A DNA stretch of 64,000 bases from an uncultured Alphaproteobacteria bacterium (lineage in GTDB: Bacteria > Pseudomonadota > Alphaproteobacteria > HIMB59), in the NCBI GenBank assembly GCA_902521485.1, contig CABYRQ010000001.1, positions 124,001 through 188,000 of the forward strand. Reading direction: 5' to 3'. Both the position numbers and the translations under genes were made by a program. A model generated the notes under the pieces. That model was not told where the DNA came from. It did not search any database and worked only from the letters and a program-made list of their open reading frames with translations. The stretch's first letter is position 1, and each line of letters begins with the position of its first letter. Positions 1 to 9,792 of this stretch are shown here, in pieces.

Positions 1-7
1 GTAAACT

Positions 8-1120
8 TTAGAAGAAATTCATCTCAGAACATGCTTTATCAAATGAGATTTTATTTCCGATAAAATTTTTTCCTCTTTCGCCTTGAAAAGCATCCTCAAC
101 ATATTTATCCCATTCAATTTTTGGTATTCCGATTTCATTTAAATTTAATGGTGCCTCAAGAATTCTCAATGTCTCAGATAGTCTTTTTGAGCTCTCAATG
201 AGATCGACATTATAAATTTTTTCTAGGGATTTTTCTGTTTTTTCATCTTGGCCAATCAGACTCCTCATTATTGTCGGCAAAGTAAAGGAACAAGCTATTC
301 CATGTGGAACATTAAAATTAATTGTTATCGGGTATGAAATATTATGTGCTATTGCAGTTTTAGTATTTGAAAAAGCTAGTCCTGCATGAACACAAGCTTT
401 AGCCATTAAAGTTCTCAACTCTATGTTTTTTAAATCATTTACAAGTTTTGGAAGTGTATCGATCACTGTTTGAGCACCTGCAATTCCATGAAATGTTGAA
501 ATCGGATTAGAGTTTATATTCCAAATGCTTTCTAAGGAGTGGGACAACGCATCAAGACCAGTAGAAATAGTCAGATTTTTTGGCTTGTTGATCATTAACT
601 TAGGGTCAATAACTGATATTTCAGGATATAAAGATTTATCCGCTAATGAAAATTTACTTTTATACTCTTTATCCCAGACTGTAGCCCAACACGTAAGTTC
701 ACTCGATGTGCCAGAAGTAGTAGGTATAGCTATAATTTTTTTTGGATCTTGAACGTAAGCCGATTTTTTATTTCTTACAAAATCATTTAAATATTTATTT
801 TCACCTTTAAAAGCCGCAAGTAATTTGGCCGTATCCATGACAGAGCCGCCTCCAAGAGCAACAACTGTATCAATTTGACTTTCTATTTTTGAAAATTTTT
901 CTCCTGCAGAAAGTAAATCTTGATAGTCGGGATTTGGTTGAACATCATCAAAGATTTCTAGAGGCTTGTTTGATAAATTGTTAAAAAACTCTCTATACGT
1001 ATCAAAGTTATAATCAGGATGGGTAACAAGAATGTACTTTCGATTACTTATTATATGTTCAATTTCATTAAATTTTTCCGAACCAAAAATAACATTTACT
1101 GGATTATAATATTCCCACAT
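8..1120 (-). CDS. iron-containing alcohol dehydrogenase, phosphonate cluster
   Basis: A 370-aa group III (Fe-dependent) alcohol dehydrogenase, complete in the window. It shows the NAD-binding GGGSVMD motif, and candidate metal ligands in DALSHSLE, an AHN motif and PHGIACSF. The family interconverts alcohols and aldehydes with NAD(P)H. It sits 5 bp behind the MetE-like gene on the same strand, in a run with phnY and phnA. Some relatives act on phosphonoacetaldehyde and 2-hydroxyethylphosphonate, so oxidation of hydroxyethylphosphonate to phosphonoacetaldehyde is a reasonable guess from context. The substrate cannot be read from the sequence, and an ordinary alcohol is possible. Confidence 0.85.
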   Translation of the reverse strand: MWEYYNPVNVIFGSEKFNEIEHIISNRKYILVTHPDYNFDTYREFFNNLSNKPLEIFDDVQPNPDYQDLLSAGEKFSKIESQIDTVVALGGGSVMDTAKLLAAFKGENKYLNDFVRNKKSAYVQDPKKIIAIPTTSGTSSELTCWATVWDKEYKSKFSLADKSLYPEISVIDPKLMINKPKNLTISTGLDALSHSLESIWNINSNPISTFHGIAGAQTVIDTLPKLVNDLKNIELRTLMAKACVHAGLAFSNTKTAIAHNISYPITINFNVPHGIACSFTLPTIMRSLIGQDEKTEKSLEKIYNVDLIESSKRLSETLRILEAPLNLNEIGIPKIEWDKYVEDAFQGERGKNFIGNKISFDKACSEMNFF

Positions 1121-1125
1121 AAGAT

Positions 1126-2208
1126 TTAGAGATTTTTAACAGCTTTTGAGAGAATTTGCATTTTTTGTTTTGCTTGATTTCTATCAAAAAACCCTAGACC
1201 ACAATCAGGAGCAGCAATTAATCTTTCCTCATCAATATGCTCAAGAACTTCTCTGATCCTTTTTTGAATTTCCTCGACACTTTCCATACGACTTTTAGCT
1301 ACATCAATCAAACCCATAATAACTTTGGTTTTTTTAAATTTTTCTAATAATTTTAAATCTAAAGGTCGGTGAGAGTCTTCCAAAGAAACTTCGTCTATAC
1401 TAGAGTCTTCAACTAAGTCAGCAATTTTATCATATGCATCTAGGTCTGCTTTTTTGTAGTGTTCTGAGTCAAGCGAGTTAGGATAACCGCAGCAAATATG
1501 ACAAGCTTTTTGAGTTTCTTTTAGTATTCCATGCATTGCTCTTTCTAAGTTTTCCATACCATAATCGTGTGTTTCTTCTGGTTTTCTGGCGAACACTGGT
1601 TCATCAATTTGAATGTATTGACAACCAGCTTCGGATAGAGCCTTAACTTCATTACTAATACATAATGCTAGATCATAACCCATTTTTTTGGGATCATTAT
1701 AATAGTCATCAGCAATGGAGTCAGTTATTGTCATAGGACCAGGTATAGTTATTTTCACTGGGTTATTAGTAAACTGCTGTGCAGATTTCCAATCATCTGC
1801 TAATCGTAATGATTTATTTGAAACTTTACTTGTAATTGTTGGGAGTGTTGCTTCAAAAGCTCCTTTCCTGACTGATTTAGTCGTTAAGTGTTCAAAGCTT
1901 ACCCCATTAAAAAATCTCAATTGATAAAAAATATAGTTTTCTCGCCTTACTTCACCATCTGTGGGGATATCTATTCCGCTACTTGTCTGATCAAGAATTA
2001 CTTCTTCAATAGCTTTTAAGAATAGTTTTTCTTTTTCCTCATCTTTCTCTTCATATACTTTATGGTCTTCACTTTTGGGATCCCAATTTGATAACAATCC
2101 CTTGGATTGTTTTTTTTCTTCGTCAGATTTATCTTGGAGAAACCAATCTCTTATAGGTGTGTAATTAGGTTTTGGATAAGCTCCAATGGTTGTAGTTTTG
2201 ATGCTCAT
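1126..2208 (-). CDS. cobalamin-independent methionine synthase-like protein (core MetE)
   Basis: A 360-aa protein with only the catalytic half of MetE; full MetE is about 750 aa. It begins near a TTTIGAYPKP motif typical of this family. Zinc-ligand motifs are present: HICC (H and C), a downstream Glu in the EVSLEDS region, and the Cys of DCGLG. Core-MetE proteins move methyl groups to thiols, but their donors are mostly unknown. The ATG directly follows the U-tract of a terminator with no Shine-Dalgarno sequence, so translation may be weak or S1-dependent. It is an odd partner for phosphonate genes; whether it makes methionine or does something pathway-specific is open. Confidence 0.8.
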   Translation of the reverse strand: MSIKTTTIGAYPKPNYTPIRDWFLQDKSDEEKKQSKGLLSNWDPKSEDHKVYEEKDEEKEKLFLKAIEEVILDQTSSGIDIPTDGEVRRENYIFYQLRFFNGVSFEHLTTKSVRKGAFEATLPTITSKVSNKSLRLADDWKSAQQFTNNPVKITIPGPMTITDSIADDYYNDPKKMGYDLALCISNEVKALSEAGCQYIQIDEPVFARKPEETHDYGMENLERAMHGILKETQKACHICCGYPNSLDSEHYKKADLDAYDKIADLVEDSSIDEVSLEDSHRPLDLKLLEKFKKTKVIMGLIDVAKSRMESVEEIQKRIREVLEHIDEERLIAAPDCGLGFFDRNQAKQKMQILSKAVKNL

Positions 2209-2210
2209 TT

Positions 2211-2246
2211 AAAAAAAAACAGCAGCCAGTATACTAGCTGCTGTTT
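2211..2246 (-). terminator. intrinsic terminator after solute-binding protein gene
   Basis: Perfect 10-bp stem (2217-2226 pairs with 2237-2246) with a 10-nt loop. Read on the minus strand it is followed by about nine U residues, a classic Rho-independent terminator. It lies between the binding-protein gene and the metE-like gene, whose ATG starts 3 nt after the U-tract. It probably limits read-through, so the binding protein is made in excess. Confidence 0.9.
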
Positions 2247-2278
2247 AAAAATCTAATGATAAACGGAATTAAAAAGAC

Positions 2279-3514
2279 CTACATTAAGTCTTCAATTTCC
2301 TCCATCATTTCTTCCTGAAGATCGGCCATGTCGTCGGCGTCACCTGTAGCAATGGTCTCAGTATAGTCATAGATTACCTGAGTCACAGCAAGACCGTTTT
2401 CTCCAGGATATGCGAACCAATCAGCTAACAAAGGCAGCTGATTAACAGCAGTTAACTTGTTGGGGTTTGCATCATAAAAATCACCTAACAGGTCATTTGC
2501 AGCTTTGTTAGGAGGAACGTAACCTGTTGTTTCTGCAACAGCAGCTGCTCCTACACCTGATGTGATAAACTTTAAAAATGTCCATGCCGCTTGTACTCTT
2601 TCAGGATCATCTGAAGTAGTAACTAACATCGCTGCGTTACCACCGGCAGGTAGTCTAGCTGGAGTTCCACCATTAACACCAGGTATTCCTGGGAAAGGCG
2701 CAGTCTTTAGTTCAAAGTCAGCTTTTGCAGCTTCAACAGAGCCTAAACTACTAGTACTCCAAAACATCATGCCAATAGTACCTGCATTAAACGCAGCTTG
2801 TCCGTCAGCAATAGAATAGTTAGGCATATTACAGCCACCCATGATATCTTTCATTTGCTCTAAAGTTTTTAGACCAGCATCTCCTCCCATATTAACAGCT
2901 CCATCTTTAACCATTGGAACATTTTGGCTATGCATTAGAGCTTGATGGAACCAGTTACCTGTAATATTCCATCCAAAGTAAAGTGTACCGTGTCCTGCAG
3001 CTTCTAATTTATTACAAGCGTCAATGACCTCATCCCAATTTGATGGAATGCTGCTAACACCAGCACTTGCTAAAAGATCCATGTTGTAGTAACCAACTGG
3101 AGTTGATACTGAAAATGGCAAGCCATAAACCTCTCCTCCAAAGGTAGATAAGCTCAACATAGCTTCATGATAACCGTCTTTTGCAAAATCTGGCTCATTA
3201 GCAATGAAAGGCTCTAAAGATAAAGCGATACCTTTGTCTACTAAAGGTGCTTGTCTATTAAGACCTTGCATGGTGATATCAGGTAAGTTTCCTGATGTTG
3301 ACTCTCTTAGTATAGTAGCAGTAGCATCTTCATAGTTTTCATAAGTTGCTCTGAACTTAACTTTAATGTCAGGATGAGCTTTTTCAAACTCTGGCATAAT
3401 TGCCTGGTATGTCACATCGAACAAACCTGAATAAGGATATGCAAATTCAATTTCTACCGCATTAGCGTTGTATGCGAAAACTGATGCAAAAAATCCTAAG
3501 ATTACTTTTTTCAT
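2279..3514 (-). CDS. ABC transporter solute-binding protein (UgpB/CUT1 family)
   Basis: A 411-aa extracellular solute-binding protein with a signal peptide ending near NANA. The mature start VEIEFAYPYSG resembles the glycerol-3-phosphate binding protein family. A strong AGGAGGG ribosome site stands before the ATG. It probably delivers ligand to the permeases at 7582-9433, across the divergent promoter. The UgpB-like relationship (a phosphate-ester binder) and the location beside phnY/phnA suggest a phosphonate or phosphate ester ligand rather than a sugar; this is inference. The C-terminus is acidic (runs of E, D and M). A strong terminator follows the gene. Confidence 0.88.
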   Translation of the reverse strand: MKKVILGFFASVFAYNANAVEIEFAYPYSGLFDVTYQAIMPEFEKAHPDIKVKFRATYENYEDATATILRESTSGNLPDITMQGLNRQAPLVDKGIALSLEPFIANEPDFAKDGYHEAMLSLSTFGGEVYGLPFSVSTPVGYYNMDLLASAGVSSIPSNWDEVIDACNKLEAAGHGTLYFGWNITGNWFHQALMHSQNVPMVKDGAVNMGGDAGLKTLEQMKDIMGGCNMPNYSIADGQAAFNAGTIGMMFWSTSSLGSVEAAKADFELKTAPFPGIPGVNGGTPARLPAGGNAAMLVTTSDDPERVQAAWTFLKFITSGVGAAAVAETTGYVPPNKAANDLLGDFYDANPNKLTAVNQLPLLADWFAYPGENGLAVTQVIYDYTETIATGDADDMADLQEEMMEEIEDLM

Positions 3515-3646
3515 AGTCCCTCCTAAAAATAATAATAATTAATTATTAAATCCTTCATGTTAAGAATATGTTAAATTTTTAGAGTAAAGTAGAAATATCC
3601 ATTATGTGTGAGAAAAAATCTGTGAATAATTCTTAAAAGCTATTAA

Positions 3647-5086
3647 TTACCAAGGTAATGAGAAGGTTTTTACATTTGTGTAACTTTTCATAGCCTCTAT
3701 TACACCCTCTTTATAGCCTAATCCTGAGTCTTTTATTCCACCAAATGGGGACATTTCAATTCTGTAACCGGGCACTTCCCAAATATTAACCGTGCCTACA
3801 TTAAGACCGCTTATGTATTTTTTAATTCTTCTAAAATCGTTACTACAAACACCTGATGACAAACCAAAGGCCGTTGAATTTGAAATTTCCATTACTTTTT
3901 CATCATCATTGGGAACTCTAATGACAGGCACAATTGGACCAAAGGTTTCTTCAACAACAAGTTCTGATTTATAATTAACGTTGTCTAAAAAAATTGGTGG
4001 CACAAGAGCTTCTTGAACCCCAGGGTTATAAAGAATTTTTGCACCATCCTGTTCAGCTTTATTTACTCTGTCATTAAACATACTTGCTGCCTCTTTATTA
4101 ATTACTGTGCCCAACTGATTATTAATATCCATGGGATCACCAAATTTTATTGCTTTTGCTTTTTCCAAAGCAAGCTCGACAAATTTATCAGCAACTGATT
4201 CTTGAACTAATATTCTTTTTACAGCAGTGCATCTTTGACCAGAGTTTTTTGTTGCTCCCATGATTGCAAGATCAGCTGCTTTATTTAAATCATCATCATC
4301 TAAGTCACTCAAAACTATTAAAGGGTCGTTTCCACCTAACTCTAAAACAGTTCTTTTGTAACCTGCATTTTCAGCTATCAGTTTTCCAACACCAACGCTT
4401 CCTGTAAAAGTAATCAAATCTATATTTTTATTTTTAATTACTTCATTCCCAATATCTTCAGGCCATCCTGTTAAAATTGAAAACATTTCTGGAGGAAGGC
4501 CACATTCATATAAAATATCTGCAAGTAGCATAGCTGTTAAAGGGGTCAATTCTGTTTGTTTACAAACAGTACAGTTGTTAGTTGCTATTGATGGAGCAAT
4601 TTTGTGAGCAACCATATTTAAAGGATGATTAAATGGAGTGATTGCAGATATTGTGTTAAGCGGTTCTCTAATTGTAAATATTTTTCTTTGTTTTCCGTGA
4701 GGTGTTAAATCACAAGAATAAATTTCTCCATCATCCTGGATACAAAGCTGAGCAGTAAGAGAAAATACATCAAAGGCCCTACCAACTTCATAAAGCGTAT
4801 CTTGTTTCGATAGCCCAGACTCAAGTGAAATTAGATCAGAGATTTGTTCTTTTCTTTCAACAAGAGTTTCAGCAGTCTTTTGAAGTATTTTTTGACGATC
4901 ATATCTAGATAAATTGGGTTTATAATTTGCAGCAATATCAAAGGCTTTTTGAGCATGTTCTGCTGTGCCAGCTGGTACTGTGCCTATAACTTTACCTGTG
5001 AAGGGATAGATAACATCAATCTTGTTATCAGTGTAAACAGTTTTTCCACCAATCCTCATACCCTCATTAATAATTTTATCAGCCAT
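3647..5086 (-). CDS. phnY: phosphonoacetaldehyde dehydrogenase
   Basis: A 479-aa aldehyde dehydrogenase superfamily protein. Motifs visible: FTGSVGVG (cofactor loop), general-base Glu in LELGGNDP, and catalytic Cys in NSGQRCTAV. The family oxidises aldehydes to acids with NAD(P). Its start is 2 bp after the phnA stop, so the two are co-transcribed and probably translationally coupled. The known PhnY-PhnA pair turns phosphonoacetaldehyde into phosphonoacetate and then acetate plus phosphate, which fits here. The assignment leans on the neighbour; by fold alone it could be another non-phosphorylating aldehyde dehydrogenase. Confidence 0.85.
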   Translation of the reverse strand: MADKIINEGMRIGGKTVYTDNKIDVIYPFTGKVIGTVPAGTAEHAQKAFDIAANYKPNLSRYDRQKILQKTAETLVERKEQISDLISLESGLSKQDTLYEVGRAFDVFSLTAQLCIQDDGEIYSCDLTPHGKQRKIFTIREPLNTISAITPFNHPLNMVAHKIAPSIATNNCTVCKQTELTPLTAMLLADILYECGLPPEMFSILTGWPEDIGNEVIKNKNIDLITFTGSVGVGKLIAENAGYKRTVLELGGNDPLIVLSDLDDDDLNKAADLAIMGATKNSGQRCTAVKRILVQESVADKFVELALEKAKAIKFGDPMDINNQLGTVINKEAASMFNDRVNKAEQDGAKILYNPGVQEALVPPIFLDNVNYKSELVVEETFGPIVPVIRVPNDDEKVMEISNSTAFGLSSGVCSNDFRRIKKYISGLNVGTVNIWEVPGYRIEMSPFGGIKDSGLGYKEGVIEAMKSYTNVKTFSLPW

Positions 5087-5088
5087 GA

Positions 5089-6324
5089 TTAAGCTCCATT
5101 AATAGCATAAAAAAATGCATCATAGTTATTTAAACTTTGATCTTTGGCAATGTTTAGTTTTTTATTAGAAATAAAAGGAACTTCTCTTTCATGATGACCT
5201 CCATGAGATCTAAGGGGTTCCTTTAATTTTGAAAGATCATGATTAGCTTTTGAGGTACCAATTGTCATATCTTCAGATGACATGCATACGATATCACCTA
5301 TTCTATCTGAAGGTAGCCTATATTCCCTACATGCTTCATCTTGTTTAACAACTACTTCAATTTCTTTAATTGATGATATTTTGCTAATTGTTTCATCAAT
5401 TTTTGATTTATCTTTTACATATATAGTCGCAAACGATCCCAGTGAACCATGATGAACTACATAAGGGTCAGTAATTGGAAGTATTACTTTAGCCTCATCT
5501 TTACCCATTTGATCATCTAAATAATCTTGAAGGAAGATGGCATTAGGTTCTCCATTAATATTTGCTTTAGACTTCATTCCATGATCTGCAGTGATGACAA
5601 CCGAATTCCCATTACTACAAATTTTACTGACATACTTATCAAACATCTGATAAAAATCATTTGCTTCTTTATCTCCAGGTGCATATTTGTGTTGAATAAA
5701 GTCAGTTGTAGATAAATACATAATGTCAGGATTAAATTCTTCAAGTAATTTTACCCCAGCTGCCATAACAAATTCTGATAGATCCTGAGAATATACTTCA
5801 GGTACTTTCATTCCAATCCAGTCATTAATATTTTCAATACCATTTTCACTGAGAGTGGCCTGATCTGATTTTTCTGATGAAAAACAGATTGCTCTTCCTT
5901 CATTAAATTTTAAACCATTACCTAAAAGAGTCCTTAATTTATCCTTAGCAGTGATTACTGCTATTTTATAACCTTCATTATAATATTTCTCAAAAATAGT
6001 TGGAGCTCTTAAATATTTTGGATCATTCATCATCACTTCTTCACCGGTTGATGGGGTATAAAAGAAATTACCACTTATTCCATGAACATCACTAGGCTGC
6101 CCTGTGACTATCGAAATGTTGTTAGGGTTTGTAAAACTGGGAATAGCACTGTTAGCCATCAGATATTGGCCATTTTCCAGTATTTTATCAAGATTTGGTG
6201 TCAATCCTTTTGAAGAGGCGATATCAATATACTCTTTTTGACTACCATCAAGGCATATAACTACTACAGTTGAAGAAAGTGATTTATTGTATTGTCTTTT
6301 GTTTATTTCAATTTTATCACTCAT
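5089..6324 (-). CDS. phnA: phosphonoacetate hydrolase
   Basis: A 411-aa alkaline-phosphatase superfamily hydrolase. The N-terminal VICLDGSQ carries a metal Asp, the Thr of PSFTNPNN fits the nucleophile, TTDFIQHKY and TADHGMKS carry further zinc ligands, and [11 protein letters not shown] near the end gives the last His. This matches the two-zinc PhnA family, which splits the C-P bond of phosphonoacetate into acetate and phosphate. First gene of the minus-strand run. The divergent spacer 6325-6460 holds promoters for both directions. This is the best functional marker of the phosphonate module. Confidence 0.9.
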   Translation of the reverse strand: MSDKIEINKRQYNKSLSSTVVVICLDGSQKEYIDIASSKGLTPNLDKILENGQYLMANSAIPSFTNPNNISIVTGQPSDVHGISGNFFYTPSTGEEVMMNDPKYLRAPTIFEKYYNEGYKIAVITAKDKLRTLLGNGLKFNEGRAICFSSEKSDQATLSENGIENINDWIGMKVPEVYSQDLSEFVMAAGVKLLEEFNPDIMYLSTTDFIQHKYAPGDKEANDFYQMFDKYVSKICSNGNSVVITADHGMKSKANINGEPNAIFLQDYLDDQMGKDEAKVILPITDPYVVHHGSLGSFATIYVKDKSKIDETISKISSIKEIEVVVKQDEACREYRLPSDRIGDIVCMSSEDMTIGTSKANHDLSKLKEPLRSHGGHHEREVPFISNKKLNIAKDQSLNNYDAFFYAINGA

Positions 6325-6460
6325 AATTACTATTGCCTCATATAAAGAACAAACTTCCGATTAATGTAAAATTAATTCATAAAGTTTTAACATAAATTTT
6401 ACAAATTTACTTTTAAAATGTCCTAATCAGAACTATTTTAGTGTTGAGGAATAAAAATAG

Positions 6461-7579
6461 ATGGGGACAATTTCTTTAAAGAACATCAATAAGTCATTTG
6501 GTTCAACTGAGGTACTTAAACAACTAAGCCTTGATATCCAAGATGGTGAATTTTTAACATTAGTCGGTCCGTCCGGTTGCGGCAAATCCACTTTGTTAAA
6601 AATTATTGCTGGATTGGAACAACAAAATAGTGGCGATGTAATTATTGATGATAAGAATGTTAACAGCACCAGAGCTAGCAAGAGAGACTTAGCAATGGTT
6701 TTCCAATCCTACGCTCTTTACCCGCACCTGACTGTCAGAAAAAATCTAGAAACACCTTTGAAATTAAGAGACTATAGTTTTGTAGAGAGGTTGCCTCTTA
6801 TTGGTAATTTTGTACCAAGTAGAAAAGAAAAAAAGAAATCAATTGATGACCTTGTTTTCAAAACATCTGAAACTTTGAAAATAACAGAACTACTTGATAG
6901 GAAGCCAGGTCAACTATCTGGTGGTCAAAGACAAAGAGCGGCACTAGGAAGAGCGATGGTAAGAGAACCAGTCGCATTCTTAATGGATGAACCTTTATCA
7001 AATCTTGATGCTGCATTAAGAGTTCATATGAGATCTGAACTATCTGAGCTTCATAATTCATTAAAGACCACTTTCATTTATGTGACGCATGATCAAGCTG
7101 AAGCACTTACAATGTCAACTCGAATGGCGGTAATGATTGATGGGGAACTTTTGCAACTTGATACTCCAAGTGAGGTTTATAATAATCCATCATCTTTAAG
7201 AGTTGCAGAATTTGTTGGCAGCCCAAAGATTAACACATTTACTGCTCAGATTAGCTCTGATGGTTCTGTTGAATTTATGGGTATTAAGCTTGAAAGAAAA
7301 TTTAATACCAATATTCAAAAAGCTTTAGTTGCTGTGAGACCAGAACATTTAGAAATTACAAAAGACTCAAACAAACCTGCATTTGAGGCTACAGTTTCAT
7401 ACCGAGAAAACCTTGGTTCTGATATATTTTACCATGTTCAAGTTGATCAATCTGACTCTAAGATCATCGTCAGAGGCTCACCACAAGCTGGACTGATTTC
7501 AAATGGGGAAACAGTTAGAATAAGTCCCTCTCATGCAGAGGCTATGCTTTTTGAAACATCTGGTGAGCGTATTAGATAA
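6461..7579 (+). CDS. ABC transporter ATP-binding protein (UgpC/MsmK type)
   Basis: A 372-aa CUT1-type ATPase. Walker [11 protein letters not shown]-loop [10 protein letters not shown], signature LSGGQRQR, Walker [12 protein letters not shown] and switch His in YVTHDQAEA are all present, followed by the C-terminal OB-like domain (VRPEH). An insertion of about 25 residues follows the Q-loop (LPLIGNFVP, basic KEKKK) compared with the two other ATPases in this window. Starts at ATG with GAGG upstream. First gene of the plus-strand half of the phosphonate locus, with two permeases directly behind, so it powers that importer. Confidence 0.92.
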   Translation: MGTISLKNINKSFGSTEVLKQLSLDIQDGEFLTLVGPSGCGKSTLLKIIAGLEQQNSGDVIIDDKNVNSTRASKRDLAMVFQSYALYPHLTVRKNLETPLKLRDYSFVERLPLIGNFVPSRKEKKKSIDDLVFKTSETLKITELLDRKPGQLSGGQRQRAALGRAMVREPVAFLMDEPLSNLDAALRVHMRSELSELHNSLKTTFIYVTHDQAEALTMSTRMAVMIDGELLQLDTPSEVYNNPSSLRVAEFVGSPKINTFTAQISSDGSVEFMGIKLERKFNTNIQKALVAVRPEHLEITKDSNKPAFEATVSYRENLGSDIFYHVQVDQSDSKIIVRGSPQAGLISNGETVRISPSHAEAMLFETSGERIR

Positions 7580-7581
7580 AT

Positions 7582-8538
7582 ATGCATCACTCTAAAGCAC
7601 ATATTTGGTTTGTTTGGCCAGCAATCATACTAATGATTGTCATATTAATACTTCCAATTTTTTTAGCCGGAGGTATCTCATTTACAAATTACAATCTTGG
7701 TAATTCTAGTTTCGAATGGGTAGGTACGGAGAATTATGAAAAAATGTTCTCCAGAAAAACTTATATAAAAATGATTATATCAACGGCAACTTACGTGTTA
7801 ATCGTTGTCCCTGTTTCAGTGGTATTAGGTTTAGTTGCAGCCATTATGCTCAACTCTCTTCGATTTGGAGCTGATATCTATAAAACAATTTTCTTTCTTC
7901 CGGTGATGGCTACTTTATTGGCAATGGCTATTGCTTGGGAATTTACTCTTCATCCAACTCTTGGAATAATAAATTCTTTTCTTGCCAATGGATGCGGAGG
8001 TATTAGAGAATTTATTTTAGGTTTTCATTGGCTACCGTGGGTTAGTTCCGAGGACAGTTGGTACAGTGTTGCTTGTGCTAACAATATGGATTTCCCGTAT
8101 TGGCTCAAAGATAAAAAAACAGCGATTTGGACAATTTGTTTTATTGGAGTATGGCAAGCCTTTGGATTTAATATGGTGTTATACTTAGCTGGTTTAACAA
8201 GCATACCAAGAGAACTGTATCATGCTGCAGAAATGGATGGTGCTCAGTCAACTTGGGAACAATTTAAACTTGTAACTTGGCCAATGTTAGGTCCAACAAC
8301 TCTTTTTGTGGTTACCATAACGACAATAAGGTCATTTCAAGTATTTGACACAATTGAAATTCTTACAAAAGGCGGTCCTGCCAAAACAACGTATGTAATG
8401 ATGTACGCAATTTTTGAAAAAGCAATTCAACAAAATATTACAAGTATTGGTGCAGCGATTACTGTTGTGTTTATAATTTTTATAATCTTGCTAACATTCT
8501 TCCAAAGATATGTGATTGAGAAAAGGGTACATTACTAA
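7582..8538 (+). CDS. ABC transporter permease, UgpA/MalF-like
   Basis: A 318-aa inner-membrane permease with about six hydrophobic segments and the EAA loop (HAAEMDGAQSTWEQF) near residue 215 that contacts the ATPase. A Cys- and Trp-bearing insertion (about residues 135-175, with NGCGG and VACANN) lies between membrane segments, on the periplasmic side if topology is usual. It starts 2 bp after the ATPase stop. With the next gene it forms the heterodimeric channel for the binding protein at 2279-3514. Confidence 0.9.
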   Translation: MHHSKAHIWFVWPAIILMIVILILPIFLAGGISFTNYNLGNSSFEWVGTENYEKMFSRKTYIKMIISTATYVLIVVPVSVVLGLVAAIMLNSLRFGADIYKTIFFLPVMATLLAMAIAWEFTLHPTLGIINSFLANGCGGIREFILGFHWLPWVSSEDSWYSVACANNMDFPYWLKDKKTAIWTICFIGVWQAFGFNMVLYLAGLTSIPRELYHAAEMDGAQSTWEQFKLVTWPMLGPTTLFVVTITTIRSFQVFDTIEILTKGGPAKTTYVMMYAIFEKAIQQNITSIGAAITVVFIIFIILLTFFQRYVIEKRVHY

Positions 8539-8539
8539 A

Positions 8540-9433
8540 ATGTTAGCTAGACATTATATTGGAGAGTCATGGAAGCATGGACTGCTCATCATTGGAGCAT
8601 TAATTGTGTTGATCCCATTCTACATGATGGTTTCAATGTCACTTAAATCTCAACAAGAAATTCAGTCAATATCTGGAGGTTTAGTCGGAGCACAGGAGAT
8701 TCAAACATTCCCAGTTTGTACTAAGCACGGATACACTGAAGAGGTATGCACAATGCGACCTTATAAATACAATTTCTGGTTTGCATTCAAAAAAGCCCCA
8801 ATTCCAAGGTATTTAATGAACGGTTTGATTGTGACTGTTTCAATCTTTTTAATACAAGTATTGATTGCACTTCCATGTTCTTATGCACTAGCCAAGCTTA
8901 GGTTTAAAGGAAGGGAATTTGTATTTTCAATGGTTCTTTTCTGTTTATTAATACCTGTACATGCAATCGCTTTACCGTTGTATGTCATGTTAGCAAAAGC
9001 TGGACTGGTGGATACCTACGCAGCCTTAATAATACCGTGGACGATATCCGTGTTTGGAATTTTTCTAATGCGGCAATTTTTTATGACAGTACCAGATGAA
9101 CTAATTGATGCTGCAAGGATGGATGGTATGGGAGAATATTCTATTGTTTGGAAAGTTATGCTTCCTGTAGCCATACCAGCGTTACTCGCTTTTGCAATTT
9201 TCTCAGTTGTTGCTCACTGGAATGATTATTTTTGGCCTAGGATTGTTATCACAGGTAATCGTGATTTATTTACACCACCACTTGGTATTAGAGAATTTAG
9301 AGGCGGAATTGATAGTGATGAATTTGGACCGATGATGGCGTCGATTGTTACTGTTACCATTCCACTTATTGTGGCTTTCATAGTTGCTCAAAAAAGATTT
9401 GTTGAAGGTATTACTATGACTGGAATGAAGTAA
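8540..9433 (+). CDS. ABC transporter permease, UgpE/MalG-like
   Basis: A 297-aa permease, second half of the channel, with EAA motif DAARMDGMGEYSIVWKV and the usual C-terminal membrane segments. I chose ATG at 8540, one base after the preceding stop; an upstream TTG in frame would overlap the first permease by 23 bp. A periplasmic loop after the first membrane segment contains two Cys (VCTKHG, VCTMR). It ends back to back with the SMR gene, which runs the other way. Confidence 0.9.
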   Translation: MLARHYIGESWKHGLLIIGALIVLIPFYMMVSMSLKSQQEIQSISGGLVGAQEIQTFPVCTKHGYTEEVCTMRPYKYNFWFAFKKAPIPRYLMNGLIVTVSIFLIQVLIALPCSYALAKLRFKGREFVFSMVLFCLLIPVHAIALPLYVMLAKAGLVDTYAALIIPWTISVFGIFLMRQFFMTVPDELIDAARMDGMGEYSIVWKVMLPVAIPALLAFAIFSVVAHWNDYFWPRIVITGNRDLFTPPLGIREFRGGIDSDEFGPMMASIVTVTIPLIVAFIVAQKRFVEGITMTGMK

Positions 9434-9754
9434 TTATTTACCCAGAGCGTTTACCATAACAATACCAAGTATAATCAGCCCACAACCAAGAATTCCAAAT
9501 AAGTTTGGACTCTGACCAAACTTAATTATACTTAATATGAACGTTCCAAAAATCACTAAACCAGCATAAGAGGCATAGGCAATTCCCATTGGTAAAAACT
9601 TCATTACCTTAGAAATAAAAAAGACCGCGATTACTATGGAAATAGCACTTAGTGAGGTTGGTATGAATTTCTCGTATCCATTTGATATTTTTGCAAAATT
9701 ATTTGAAAGTATCCCGAAGAAGACCGCTGCAGCTAAATAAAAATATCCAATCAA
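9434..9754 (-). CDS. small multidrug-resistance (SMR)-type membrane protein lacking the coupling glutamate
   Basis: A 106-aa protein with four predicted membrane helices and SMR-like spacing (MGIAYASYAGLVIFG in helix 3). Aligned with EmrE from the start, the essential Glu14 of helix 1 is replaced by Gly (YLAAAVFFG), so proton-coupled drug export is unlikely as such. The start is TTG, inside the first copy of a 21-bp tandem duplication, 22 bp after the dddP stop. It is co-directional with dddP and the methyltransferase. A role in moving a small osmolyte or its product is possible but unsupported. Confidence 0.75.
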   Translation of the reverse strand: MIGYFYLAAAVFFGILSNNFAKISNGYEKFIPTSLSAISIVIAVFFISKVMKFLPMGIAYASYAGLVIFGTFILSIIKFGQSPNLFGILGCGLIILGIVMVNALGK

Positions 9755-9792
9755 TTTAGATATCTATCTCATCAATTTAGATATCTATCTCA
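9751..9792. repeat. perfect 21-bp tandem duplication at dddP / SMR junction
   Basis: Two adjacent identical 21-bp units, 9751-9771 and 9772-9792, beginning TCAATTTAGA. The second holds the last codons and stop of dddP; the first supplies the spacer and the TTG start of the SMR gene. With one copy the stop and start would be only 1 nt apart, so the duplication uncoupled two nearly abutting genes. Confidence 0.95.
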
